Below, in pieces: positions 22,677-30,492 of a stretch of DNA of 43,688 bases. The translations under genes and the position numbers were made by a program. Below the pieces are notes generated by a model. It made no database searches and had not been told where the DNA came from. It was given only the letters and a program-made list of their open reading frames with translations. How positions within the stretch are numbered: the first letter of the stretch is position 1; each line of letters starts with the position of its first letter. Source of the DNA: CAILHX01 sp046155285 (lineage in GTDB: Bacteria; Pseudomonadota; Gammaproteobacteria; Burkholderiales; Methylophilaceae); assembly GCA_046155285.1 (NCBI GenBank), contig JBJXEA010000002.1:1-43688 (forward strand), in the 5' to 3' direction.

Positions 22677-24886
22677 GAGGCCAGTTTGGAAAGGTCAGCG
22701 ACACGGTTCATAGACTGATACAACAGATTTAACAGCCCCAAGCGGTTCATGCGTAATTTTTCGTCCTCGGCGTTGACCATGACATTTTCAAAAAAGTCAT
22801 CTATCGGCGCCTTTAAGCCAGCCAGCGCTTTTAATGCCGTGGTGTAGTCGCCACGGGTAAAGGCTGAATCTGACTCTGGCTTAACCGCGCCCAGTGCTTG
22901 ATATAGTGCGATTTCGGCTTTTTCTTGCAGCAACACTAAGTCCGCATTTTGCGGCACTTTGCCTTCCACTTTTTTCAGAATATTGCCTACGCGCTTGTTA
23001 GCAGCGGCTAGGTCTGGTGCTTCTGGCAACCTTTCAAATGAGTAGACGGCTTCAAGTCTTGGCTTAACAGTATGAAGGTAGTCTGGCCGCTGCGATAAAA
23101 CAGCTTCAATTTGTTGGGGGCTAAATTTAAGCCTCTCTGTAATACTTTCGCTATGGAATTCTCGATTTCCAGTATCAGCTCTAGCTCTAGCAGCTTCATC
23201 GAAAGAAGAAATTTGAAAATAGTTTTTTAAGCGCTCGTAAATAAAGTCAGGGAGGATTTTGGTAGCATCTTCGGCAAAATCATCGAACAGGTGGGAAGCT
23301 GTAGTCAGTAAATCGTCTAGTCGTAGCGCCAGTTCTTGTTCCACCAACATGCGAATCAATCCTAAAGCGTGACGGCGCAAAGCAAACGGGTCTTTGTCAC
23401 CGGTAGGCACTTGGCCAATCTTGAACAAACCCACAAGAGTTTCTAGTTTGTCAGCCAGCGCTACGCAAGTCCCCACCATGTTGCGCGGTAGATCGTCGCC
23501 AGCAAAACGCGGTTTGTAGTGATCTTCAATCGCCTCGGCGATGTCCGCCGCCAAACCGTCATGCAGCGCGTAATAGCCGCCCATGATGCCTTGCAATTCG
23601 GGAAACTCACCCACCATGTCGGTGAGCAAATCCACTTTGGCGAGCAAGGCGGCTTGCTCGGCCAAGCCTGCCAACACTGCGCCACCTAGCTGTTCGCCTA
23701 TATGTTTGGCGAGCTTGGCGACGCGTTGCGTGCGTTCACCTTGGCTGCCCAGTTTGTTGTGGTATACCACCTTGTCCAAGCCGCTTACACGTTCAGCTAA
23801 GGTCTTTTTGCGATCTTGGTCGAAGAAGAACTTGGCATCTGCCAAGCGTGGGCGCACCACGCGTTCATTGCCCTGAATCACAGCGCTAGGGTCTTTAGGA
23901 TTGATGTTTGAAACCAGCAGGAATTTGTTACTCAAGTCGCCATCTGCATCCAGCAGCGGGAAGTATTTCTGATTCGCCTTCATGGTCAGAATCAAGCATT
24001 CTTGCGGTACTTCCAAAAACGCTTCTTCAAATTGGCCGATGAGCACATTGGGGCGTTCCACCAGCGCGGTCACTTCGTCCAATAGCGCGTCATCGGCAAT
24101 TGGCTGCAAACCTTTTCCTGCTTTGAGTGCAGCTAAGCTAAGTTGCTGCTCAATTTCGGCGCGTCGCACGGCAAAGCTTGCAATCACAGCGCCTTCTGTT
24201 GCTAGTTGCGTGACGTAGCTATCGGCATCGAGAATGGCTATTGGATGTTTGGCAGCTTCAAAGCGATGACCTTGAGTAAGGTTGCTGCAAGCCAATCCCA
24301 GCGCGGTTATCTGAATGATGTCTTGCCCATGCAGCGCCACCAATCCATGCGCCGGACGTACGAAATTGACGCTTTCCCAACCGTCTTGCAATTGGTAGCT
24401 CATCACTTTGGGGATGGGTAGTTTGGCCAGCGTTTCAGTGAGGGCGCTCTGTAAAGCCGTTTGCAGGCTAGCGCCCTTGGCTACGCCGCTCAGAAAAACA
24501 TTGTCGGTCTTGCCATCAGAAGCCACATAAAGTTTATCTGAACCCTCTTCAGCCTCCGGCCACAAATCAGCCAGATGTTCGCGGCCTTCCTTGGCCAGCC
24601 TTTTACGCAAAGCATCCGTGGGCTTGCCATCGGCGGTGATGGCCACAGCCACGGGCATCAGCTTCTGCGTTGTTTCCTGATCGGGGGCCACTGCAAGCAC
24701 ATTGCTGATGTGCGCTGCCAAACGACGCGGCGTGGCATAGGGCGTGGTTTTGGCTTTTTCGCCAATCAGTCCTTGGTTTTTCAGTGATTCAAACAGACCA
24801 TTGGTAAAAGCCTCGCCCAGTTTTTTCAGGGATTTTGGGGGTAGTTCTTCTACCAGTAATTCGACTAATAAATTTGCACTGCTCAT
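22673..24886 (-). CDS. glyS: Glycine--tRNA ligase beta subunit
   Basis: The 737-residue product starts SANLLVELLVEELPPKSLKK. It has the family motifs YATPRRLAAHIS, PKVMSYQLQDGWESVNFVRP and FFFDQDRKKTLAERV, an HD-like domain, and a C-terminal DALR anticodon-binding region. With GlyQ it forms the alpha2beta2 enzyme that charges tRNA-Gly. Length is slightly above E. coli GlyS (689 residues). In most genomes glyS follows glyQ directly; here 495 bases with a repeat-bracketed GIY-YIG gene separate them. Confidence 0.96.
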   Translation of the reverse strand: MSSANLLVELLVEELPPKSLKKLGEAFTNGLFESLKNQGLIGEKAKTTPYATPRRLAAHISNVLAVAPDQETTQKLMPVAVAITADGKPTDALRKRLAKEGREHLADLWPEAEEGSDKLYVASDGKTDNVFLSGVAKGASLQTALQSALTETLAKLPIPKVMSYQLQDGWESVNFVRPAHGLVALHGQDIIQITALGLACSNLTQGHRFEAAKHPIAILDADSYVTQLATEGAVIASFAVRRAEIEQQLSLAALKAGKGLQPIADDALLDEVTALVERPNVLIGQFEEAFLEVPQECLILTMKANQKYFPLLDADGDLSNKFLLVSNINPKDPSAVIQGNERVVRPRLADAKFFFDQDRKKTLAERVSGLDKVVYHNKLGSQGERTQRVAKLAKHIGEQLGGAVLAGLAEQAALLAKVDLLTDMVGEFPELQGIMGGYYALHDGLAADIAEAIEDHYKPRFAGDDLPRNMVGTCVALADKLETLVGLFKIGQVPTGDKDPFALRRHALGLIRMLVEQELALRLDDLLTTASHLFDDFAEDATKILPDFIYERLKNYFQISSFDEAARARADTGNREFHSESITERLKFSPQQIEAVLSQRPDYLHTVKPRLEAVYSFERLPEAPDLAAANKRVGNILKKVEGKVPQNADLVLLQEKAEIALYQALGAVKPESDSAFTRGDYTTALKALAGLKAPIDDFFENVMVNAEDEKLRMNRLGLLNLLYQSMNRVADLSKLAS

Positions 24887-24894
24887 CGTTGTTT

Positions 24895-24927
24895 CGTCAT
24901 TCCCGCGTAGGCGGGAATCCAGTCAAG
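24895..24927 (+). repeat. 33-bp palindromic repeat, copy 1
   Basis: Copy 1 of a repeat centred on ATTCCCGCGTAGGCGGGAAT (24899-24918), which fits the ATTCCC-N8-GGGAAT form of the neisserial dRS3 repeat. It is followed by CCAGTCAAG. Copy 2 at 25214-25246 is its exact reverse complement over all 33 bases. The stop codon of the GIY-YIG gene lies in its right edge. Confidence 0.9.
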
Positions 24928-25207
24928 TAAGTTGATCATATAAATCTTGCCATTCAGGGTTAAATTCTTCAATGAGTCGTAGTTTCCATACCCTGTTCCA
25001 TTTTTTGAGTGCTTTTTCGCGGCTAATGGCGGATTCCATGTTTTCATGCGACTCATACCAAACTAATAGATGCGCTTCATATTTTTCTGTAAAGCCTTCA
25101 ACCGCATTGTTCTTATGTTGCCAAACTCTTGCTACTAAATTCGAGGTCACCCCAATATACAGCGTCCCATTTCTACTGCTGGCCATGATGTAAACGCAAG
25201 GTTGCAT
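24923..25207 (-). CDS. GIY-YIG nuclease superfamily protein between inverted repeats
   Basis: From the ATG at 25207 the product is 94 residues: MQPCVYIMASSRNGTLYIGV with the VYI and YIG strands, then TSNLVARVWQHKNNAVEG with the conserved Arg, and AISREKALKKW with the conserved Glu. It is a minimal single-domain COG2827/UPF0213-type nuclease; no separate DNA-binding domain is present. The frame stays open upstream to 25252, but those 15 residues (HSRVGGNP-type) are simply translated repeat, so I excluded them. The stop TGA lies in the opposite repeat. It splits glyQ from glyS on the same strand. Target and activity are unknown. Confidence 0.9.
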   Translation of the reverse strand: MQPCVYIMASSRNGTLYIGVTSNLVARVWQHKNNAVEGFTEKYEAHLLVWYESHENMESAISREKALKKWNRVWKLRLIEEFNPEWQDLYDQLT

Positions 25208-25213
25208 AGTTGG

Positions 25214-25246
25214 CTTGACTGGATTCCCGCCTACGCGGGAATGACG
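25214..25246 (-). repeat. 33-bp palindromic repeat, copy 2 (inverted)
   Basis: Perfect reverse complement of copy 1, lying just upstream of the GIY-YIG start. The two copies bracket the gene as terminal inverted repeats would. Confidence 0.9.
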
Positions 25247-25281
25247 GTACAAAATAGGGGCGCCATACTAATTCGTTACCT

Positions 25282-25314
25282 CGTCATTCCCGCGAAGGCG
25301 GGAATCCAGTCAAG
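25282..25314 (+). repeat. 33-bp palindromic repeat, copy 3
   Basis: Same orientation as copy 1 and differing from it at one position (GCGAAGGC in place of GCGTAGGC in the loop). It lies 35 bases past copy 2 and 67 bases from the glyQ stop. Confidence 0.9.
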
Positions 25315-25381
25315 TGGGCTGACAGCATAACCGTCACTTTTGACATCTCAATGTGGACGGGAATGGTGTGAAGCCATTCCA

Positions 25382-26299
25382 TTACGCCGCCTTCTTCTCC
25401 ATTTGCGCCAACACCTCATTCGCCCAATCCTTGGGTGCCATCGGGAAGCCCAGCCGTGCGCGGCTTTCTAGGTAAGCTTGCGCCACAGCCCTTGCCAAAT
25501 TGCGGATGCGGCCGATGTATGCGGCGCGTTCGGTAACGCTTATTGCGCCTCTGGCATCCAGCAGATTGAAGGTGTGCGCGGCTTTCAATACCTGTTCGTA
25601 AGCGGGCAAGGACAATTGATTTTCTATTAGCAATTGCGCCTCTTTTTCGTGGCTGCCAAATGCGCCGAGCAGAAATTCCACGTCGCTGAACTCAAAGTTA
25701 TAGGTGGATTGCTCGACTTCGTTTTGGTGATACACGTCACGATATTTCAGGCCGTCCGTCCAAGTGAGGTCGAACACGTTTTCCACGCCTTGCAGATACA
25801 TGGCGAGGCGCTCTAAACCATAGGTGATTTCGCCGGTAATCGGCTTGCAGTTGATGCCGCCGACTTGCTGAAAATAGGTGAATTGCGTCACTTCCATGCC
25901 GTTCAGCCATACCTCCCAGCCCAAGCCCCATGCGCCCAAGGTGGGGTTTTCCCAGTCGTCTTCCACAAAGCGGATGTCGTTCTTTTTCAGGTCAAAACCC
26001 AGCGCTTCGAGCGAACCAAGATACAGATCAAGGATGTTGTCTGGCGCAGGCTTCAGCACCACTTGGTACTGATAATAATGCTGCAAACGGTTTGGGTTTT
26101 CGCCATAGCGCCCGTCTTTGGGGCGACGGCTGGGTTGTACGTAAGCGGCTTTCCACGGCTCGGGGCCGAGTGAGCGCAAAAAAGTCGCAGTGTGCGAAGT
26201 CCCCGCACCGACTTCCATGTCGTAAGGTTGCAGCAATGCGCAGCCTTGCTTGTCCCAGTATTGCTGGAGGGTGAGAATAATTTGCTGAAAGGTAAGCAT
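25382..26299 (-). CDS. glyQ: Glycine--tRNA ligase alpha subunit
   Basis: The 305-residue product starts MLTFQQIILTLQQYWDKQGC and includes LLQPYDMEVGAGTSHTATFL, PSRRPKDGRYGENPNRLQHY and WLNGMEVTQFTYFQQVGG, the class II catalytic core of GlyQ. It holds the aminoacylation active site; GlyS binds the tRNA. It heads the glyQ-glyS-gmhB-plsC-DUF45 group. The preceding 165 bases hold only a hairpin. Confidence 0.97.
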   Translation of the reverse strand: MLTFQQIILTLQQYWDKQGCALLQPYDMEVGAGTSHTATFLRSLGPEPWKAAYVQPSRRPKDGRYGENPNRLQHYYQYQVVLKPAPDNILDLYLGSLEALGFDLKKNDIRFVEDDWENPTLGAWGLGWEVWLNGMEVTQFTYFQQVGGINCKPITGEITYGLERLAMYLQGVENVFDLTWTDGLKYRDVYHQNEVEQSTYNFEFSDVEFLLGAFGSHEKEAQLLIENQLSLPAYEQVLKAAHTFNLLDARGAISVTERAAYIGRIRNLARAVAQAYLESRARLGFPMAPKDWANEVLAQMEKKAA

Positions 26300-26395
26300 G
26301 ACGAACCGGAGTGCTTGGAAAGATGTGGATTCTACCGCAAAACCCTACATTCGAACCACAGCGGGCTTGCAAGAGTAGGACATTCAAAGAGTTAC

Positions 26396-26425
26396 ATGAC
26401 TTGGCCGACGGGAATGCCAAGTCAT
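26396..26425. terminator. Ten-base-stem hairpin
   Basis: ATGACTTGGC (26396-26405) pairs perfectly with GCCAAGTCAT (26416-26425) around a ten-base loop. It lies 40 bases after the Rossmann-protein stop and about 100 bases before glyQ on the minus strand. No strong T run follows, so it may be a rho-assisted terminator or a regulatory hairpin. I see nothing else in 26300-26464. Confidence 0.5.
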
Positions 26426-26464
26426 TATTTCACTAGGATATTCTTACAGTTTAAGTGTTAGCAA

Positions 26465-26803
26465 TCAAGCGTTAGCAATCAAAGCCCAGACCAAGCGAGT
26501 GATGCTGTCAGGGGCGACTACAGTGTGACCATTGAAGGTGGAATTGAGCTTATGTCTTAGTTCTCTGGCGACGCTTGGATTGCCGCTCAGGTCGAAGATG
26601 ATGTCGAGGTCTTTACCCATGGCGACAACTTCATCTATGGTGCAGGATTTGACTCCCGCTGCGATAGCTTTTGCTTTGCCGGTGGTGTCGTTGGGTTCAA
26701 CGACGCAGGCTAGATTCACGTTCTGTTTTTTGTTAAGGATGGCGCCAAGAAAGGCCGTGCCAGCTTTTCCTAGTCCAATGATGGCGATGTTGAGAGTACT
26801 CAT
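26465..26803 (-). CDS. Small NAD(P)-binding Rossmann-fold protein of unknown function
   Basis: The 112-residue product starts MSTLNIAIIGLGKAGTAFLG, a beta strand plus GxGxAG dinucleotide-binding loop. It continues ACVVEPNDTTGKAKAIAAGV and VVAMGKDLDIIFDLSGNPSV, the pattern of the N-terminal NAD(P) domain of DapB or homoserine dehydrogenase. There is no room for a catalytic domain. A strong GAGGAGG precedes the ATG, so it is well translated as a separate protein and not obviously a fragment. It lies 83 bases after the TauE-type gene. It could be a redox sensor or the remnant of an oxidoreductase. Confidence 0.75.
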   Translation of the reverse strand: MSTLNIAIIGLGKAGTAFLGAILNKKQNVNLACVVEPNDTTGKAKAIAAGVKSCTIDEVVAMGKDLDIIFDLSGNPSVARELRHKLNSTFNGHTVVAPDSITRLVWALIANA

Positions 26804-26886
26804 AATGCCTCCTCAATGATTGATAGAAATATTTAAGTGCCTGCGGGTACAGTATATAAAAATCTGGTGGATGGATAGCAAATAAA

Positions 26887-27867
26887 TTAGGCGAAGAACG
26901 CCTTGTACAAACTAACCAAGCTGACTAAGCAAATCAAAATCCCGACCAGAACTAACAGTTTCTTTGCCGGTATTTTTCGTGTGAGCATGGCGGCTATTGG
27001 GGCTGCGAATACGCCACCTAGCACCAGACCGGCAACGACAGGCCAAGGCCCCTCGCCCACCAGCACAGAGAACGCAATCGCGCTGACAAAGGTGAGAAAG
27101 AATTCTGCGAAATTGACGGAGCCTATGGTAGTTCTTGGGTCATGGCCTGAGCCAACCAGCGTTGTCGTCACCACAGGTCCCCAGCCGCCGCCGCCCACCG
27201 CATCAACAAATCCGCCGAATAAAGCCAGCTTGCCTACGTGCTTGGGTTCGCTTTTAGTGAGGAGGCGATGACGGAATGCTTTGCTCACTAGGTATAAACC
27301 CATGATGAGCAGGTAGATCGAAATGAATGGTTTGAGTAATGCGCCATCAATAGACGACACTACCACTACTCCGGTGAGCGCCCCTATCATCCCCGGCACC
27401 AGCAAGCGCAAGAATAGTTTCACATTGACATTCTTCATTTTGACGTGAGAAATGCCGGAGACTCCAGTCGTAAAAACTTCAGCAATATGTACGCTGGCGG
27501 TTGCCACAGCGGGAGGGATGCCAGAAGCGAGCAGAAAAGTGTTGGAAGTCAGACCGTAGGCCATGCCCAAGGCGCCATCTATGGTTTGTGCGATGAGCCC
27601 AACGGCTACTGCGCTCCAGAAGTGTTCGCTTTGCAGCGTCGCATAGATTATTTGTTGTGCGCCCTCAAGATTCCCAGAAAAGCTAATCAGGCGCATGGAC
27701 AAATAGCCCACAGCGCCAATCAACATAAAAATTGCCAGCCAAACCGCGATTCTTAGATAAGGGTGTCCGCTTGGATGTGCGATTTCTTCTTCTATGGGAG
27801 GCAAGCCTAATGCCTCATGTGCGTCATTGACCGGGTTGGCGCTTAAATCTACATGTCTTAATTTCAT
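26887..27867 (-). CDS. TauE/SafE family membrane transporter
   Basis: The 326-residue product has a soluble N-terminal segment of about 50 residues, then about eight hydrophobic helices. The two TSUP-family glycine-rich blocks are DGALGMAYGLTSNTFLLASG and GGFVDAVGGGGWGPVVTTTL, both near the start of each half. Members export sulfite, sulfoacetate or other organosulfur anions; substrate is not predictable here. A TTG at 27882 begins the longest frame but lies over the GAGGA ribosome-binding site of the ATG at 27867, so I chose the latter. Confidence 0.9.
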   Translation of the reverse strand: MKLRHVDLSANPVNDAHEALGLPPIEEEIAHPSGHPYLRIAVWLAIFMLIGAVGYLSMRLISFSGNLEGAQQIIYATLQSEHFWSAVAVGLIAQTIDGALGMAYGLTSNTFLLASGIPPAVATASVHIAEVFTTGVSGISHVKMKNVNVKLFLRLLVPGMIGALTGVVVVSSIDGALLKPFISIYLLIMGLYLVSKAFRHRLLTKSEPKHVGKLALFGGFVDAVGGGGWGPVVTTTLVGSGHDPRTTIGSVNFAEFFLTFVSAIAFSVLVGEGPWPVVAGLVLGGVFAAPIAAMLTRKIPAKKLLVLVGILICLVSLVSLYKAFFA

Positions 27868-27962
27868 GTAACGAATCCTCAATGCTGATGGCTAAAAGTG
27901 TGAGGAGCATACAAGAGGGCATTTACAATCAGAAATACTTTATGGCTATATGTTTATAATGA

Positions 27963-29435
27963 TTAACTATATTTGCGACGTCGTAAAACTCCAAGACCTA
28001 TCAAAACAAAGCTAATCAGAGCCCAATTTCCCCACATTACATAGGGTGTCACGCCTTGGTAGCCTTGCACTTGGCCTTCTAGTGCTGCTTGGGTGAATTG
28101 CGGGAGTTGTGCCAGCACGCGACCATCGCGGTCTATGACAGCGCTAACGCCGGTGTTGGTAGAACGCAGCACGGCGCGGGCAGTTTCTAGGGCGCGGGTT
28201 TGTGACATTTGCAGGTGTTGCTCGGCGGCGAGCGATTCGCCATACCAGGCATCGTTGCTGACGTTGACTAACAGTGTTGCCGCTGGGAGTTGGCGGATGA
28301 TTTCTTCGCCGAATACGTCTTCGTAGCAGATGTTGAGCGCGACTTTTTGGCCGGATAAATTCATGGGTTGCGGCTGTAGCGTGCCGCGTTCAAGATCAGC
28401 GAGCGGGATGTGCAGCACGTCGTCGTAAATCCAACCGATAAGGGATTTGAAAGGGATGAACTCGCCGAAAGGGACTAGGTGCGATTTTTGGTAGCTTTGG
28501 CTGGGCGCGCTGCCTAGGCTGATAACTGAGTTGAAATATACGGTTTCGCCGTTTTTGGCGGCGCTTTCTGGAATGCCGATCAGCACGTTGCCGCCTTGTG
28601 CGGCGGCATGTTGAGCCATGCTACCGAGATAATTGTTAGGTAGATTTTCTGCCAATTGGGGTAGTGCCATTTCGGGGATGACGATGAGTTGCGTGCGGCT
28701 TGCCAGCACCATGTCCAGATAGATTTGTAGCGTGTGCGGAAGCTCGTCTTTTTGCCATTTGAGCGATTGCGAGATGTTGCCTTGTAGCAGACTGAAGGTG
28801 AGCGGTTTGCCGAATGGCGTACTCCATTCCACGTGCTTGAGGGCGCTTCCGCCTACCCAAAACACTAGTAGCCATAAGCCCATTTTTTTGACGGAGATTT
28901 TTTTGGCAACGGCGGCGGCGATGAGTGCCGCGCAAGCCGCCGTTGCTAGTGATACGCCATACACGCCCACCACAGGTGCCAAGCCTGCCAATGGACTGTA
29001 TGGCACTTGCGAATAACCCACGGTGAGCCACGGAAAGCCAGTAAAAATCCAACTCCGCACCCACTCCAGCAGCGCCAACAGTAGCGGTAGCGCGAAGAGT
29101 TTTTTATTGGGGAAATAACGCGTAGCAAGCCATGCAGTCATCATAGGAAACAGCGCCACAAAGCCGCACAAAGCCGCCGTGGCCAGCGCAGCCAGCAGCA
29201 TCGGCATCTCGCCAAAATCATGCAGGCTGATGTATAGCCATGAAATGCCCACGCCGAACAGTCCCGCGCCAAAGGCTAATCCCAGCCATGTCGCATGGCG
29301 CGGGGTGGCGGCGGAATCAACCAGCCAAAACAAACCAGCCAAGGCCAAAATAGTCGCAGGATAAAAATAAAACGGCGCGTAGCCCAGCACCGCAAAAGCG
29401 CCCAAGGCAATCGAAATGCCAAGTCGGTTGACCAT
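27963..29435 (-). CDS. lnt: Apolipoprotein N-acyltransferase
   Basis: The 490-residue product has about six N-terminal membrane helices, a periplasmic nitrilase-like domain and a final helix ahead of a basic RRRKYS tail. The catalytic triad is visible as Glu255 in VIPEMALP, Lys317 in YQKSHLVPFGEF and Cys370 in LNICYEDVFGEE. Lnt adds the third acyl chain to lipoproteins in the inner membrane. It normally follows corC directly; here mscL, a repeat and a small exported-protein gene lie between them. Confidence 0.96.
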   Translation of the reverse strand: MVNRLGISIALGAFAVLGYAPFYFYPATILALAGLFWLVDSAATPRHATWLGLAFGAGLFGVGISWLYISLHDFGEMPMLLAALATAALCGFVALFPMMTAWLATRYFPNKKLFALPLLLALLEWVRSWIFTGFPWLTVGYSQVPYSPLAGLAPVVGVYGVSLATAACAALIAAAVAKKISVKKMGLWLLVFWVGGSALKHVEWSTPFGKPLTFSLLQGNISQSLKWQKDELPHTLQIYLDMVLASRTQLIVIPEMALPQLAENLPNNYLGSMAQHAAAQGGNVLIGIPESAAKNGETVYFNSVISLGSAPSQSYQKSHLVPFGEFIPFKSLIGWIYDDVLHIPLADLERGTLQPQPMNLSGQKVALNICYEDVFGEEIIRQLPAATLLVNVSNDAWYGESLAAEQHLQMSQTRALETARAVLRSTNTGVSAVIDRDGRVLAQLPQFTQAALEGQVQGYQGVTPYVMWGNWALISFVLIGLGVLRRRKYS

Positions 29436-29507
29436 AAAAGCTAGACCCAGAGGGAAAGAGCCTGCATTATAGCGGCTGGTTTTTTATTTTTTATGAAAGG
29501 ATTTAGG

Positions 29508-29948
29508 ATGTTAAAGGAATTCAAAGAGTTTGCTATGCGCGGTAACGTGGTGGATATGGCGGTGGGGATAGTCATCGGTGCGTCGTTTGGCACTATCATC
29601 AAATCGCTGGTGGATGACGTGATTATGCCGCCGATAGGCTTGCTTATGGGTGGGGTGGATTTCAGCAATATGTACGTGGTGTTGAAAGAAAGCGCGACTG
29701 CGGCGGCACCTTATGTGTCATTGCTAGAAGCTAAAAAGGCCGGTGCGGTGACTTTGAATTACGGCTTGTTTATCAACTCCGTGGTGAGTTTCGTCATCGT
29801 GGCGTTTGCGATATTTATGCTGATACGTGCTATTAACAAGCCTAAGCCAGTAGTCACGGCTGAACCAACCACCAAACCTTGCCCAAAGTGCTTTAGCGAA
29901 ATTGCAATCAAGGCGACGCGCTGCGCTTGCTGTACTTCCGAGGTTTAA
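29508..29948 (+). CDS. mscL: Large-conductance mechanosensitive channel with zinc-ribbon tail
   Basis: The 146-residue product starts MLKEFKEFAMRGNVVDMAVG and continues VIGASFGTIIKSLVDDVIMP, the N-terminal amphipathic helix and first membrane helix of MscL. A second helix, NSVVSFVIVAFAIFMLIRAI, follows. MscL opens under high membrane tension to release solutes. The C-terminus has CPKC and CACC, a likely zinc ribbon not present in E. coli MscL. An ATG at 29493 is in frame but lacks a ribosome-binding site; AAGGA at 29495-29499 serves the ATG at 29508. Confidence 0.94.
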   Translation: MLKEFKEFAMRGNVVDMAVGIVIGASFGTIIKSLVDDVIMPPIGLLMGGVDFSNMYVVLKESATAAAPYVSLLEAKKAGAVTLNYGLFINSVVSFVIVAFAIFMLIRAINKPKPVVTAEPTTKPCPKCFSEIAIKATRCACCTSEV

Positions 29949-29965
29949 GGAGTGTTTTAAGTGAT

Positions 29966-30047
29966 GTAGGTTGGGCTGAGCATGAGCGAAGCCCAACAGC
30001 GATGATTGAGATTGGCGTTGGGCTTCATTGCGTTCAGCCCAACCTAC
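29966..30047. repeat. 82-bp palindromic interspersed repeat
   Basis: The outer arms GTAGGTTGGGCTGA (29966-29979) and TCAGCCCAACCTAC (30034-30047) are perfect reverse complements. A second inner pair, GCCCAAC with GTTGGGC, also matches. The unit resembles the GTAGGTTGGGC-type intergenic repeats seen in many proteobacteria. It sits between the convergent mscL and the exported-protein gene and could fold into a long RNA hairpin that blocks read-through both ways. Confidence 0.8.
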
Positions 30048-30062
30048 GGATTGAGCGAGGGT

Positions 30063-30440
30063 TTAGCAACTTGGGTTGCATTCCGGCAGCACTTCTTCAA
30101 CTTGAGTGGGCTCAACATAGTCTGGGTTTGGTGAATTCTCATTCATAAACACCACCGTGGCAACCTGGTTGTCGATAATGTCCAATTCGGTGGTGGGGTA
30201 GTATTCGCCAGTTTCGTTGGTATTCAAATACTCGTATTGCCACACTTGCCCGATGACCGCGCCAGTGCGGTCATCTTTGAGTTCATAGTGCCTTGCAGGT
30301 TTACCTAAAAGTGCCGCGATTTTGTCGGTTTTCATGGTTTTCACCGCATCCACAAAGCCGTGTTCATTGAGCGGCAATTCGTCTTTAGCCGCAGCAAAAG
30401 TGGAAAGCGAGAGCAACAGCACAGCCAATAAAACTTTCAT
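30063..30440 (-). CDS. Small exported protein of unknown function
   Basis: The 125-residue product has a signal peptide (MKVLLAVLLLSLSTFAAA, likely cleaved before KDELP), then HGFVDAVKTMKTDKIAALLG and the segment GQVWQYEYLNTNETGEYYPT. The ending LPECNPSC has two cysteines that could pair in the periplasm. The pattern of a short helix before LGKPARHYEL and a WQYEYL strand faintly recalls the SmpA/BamE fold, but I do not claim homology. GTG at 30443 is in frame; the ATG at 30440 is six bases after GGAG. It follows corC at 50 bases on the same strand. Confidence 0.8.
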   Translation of the reverse strand: MKVLLAVLLLSLSTFAAAKDELPLNEHGFVDAVKTMKTDKIAALLGKPARHYELKDDRTGAVIGQVWQYEYLNTNETGEYYPTTELDIIDNQVATVVFMNENSPNPDYVEPTQVEEVLPECNPSC

Positions 30441-30492
30441 CACACACTCCTTGAGTAATAAGTTAAGTCAAGATTGGAAGGCGATTGAACGT

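Noticed and set aside
25208..25252. N-terminal extension of the GIY-YIG protein from the upstream start at 25252
   Set aside because: The extra residues are translated palindromic repeat, and the ATG at 25207 gives the normal domain start.
24895..25314. Insertion sequence with transposase
   Set aside because: The inverted repeats resemble IS ends, but the only gene between them is a GIY-YIG protein and no target duplication could be made out.
27868..27882. TTG start for the TauE-type gene
   Set aside because: This codon overlaps the ribosome-binding site of the ATG at 27867.
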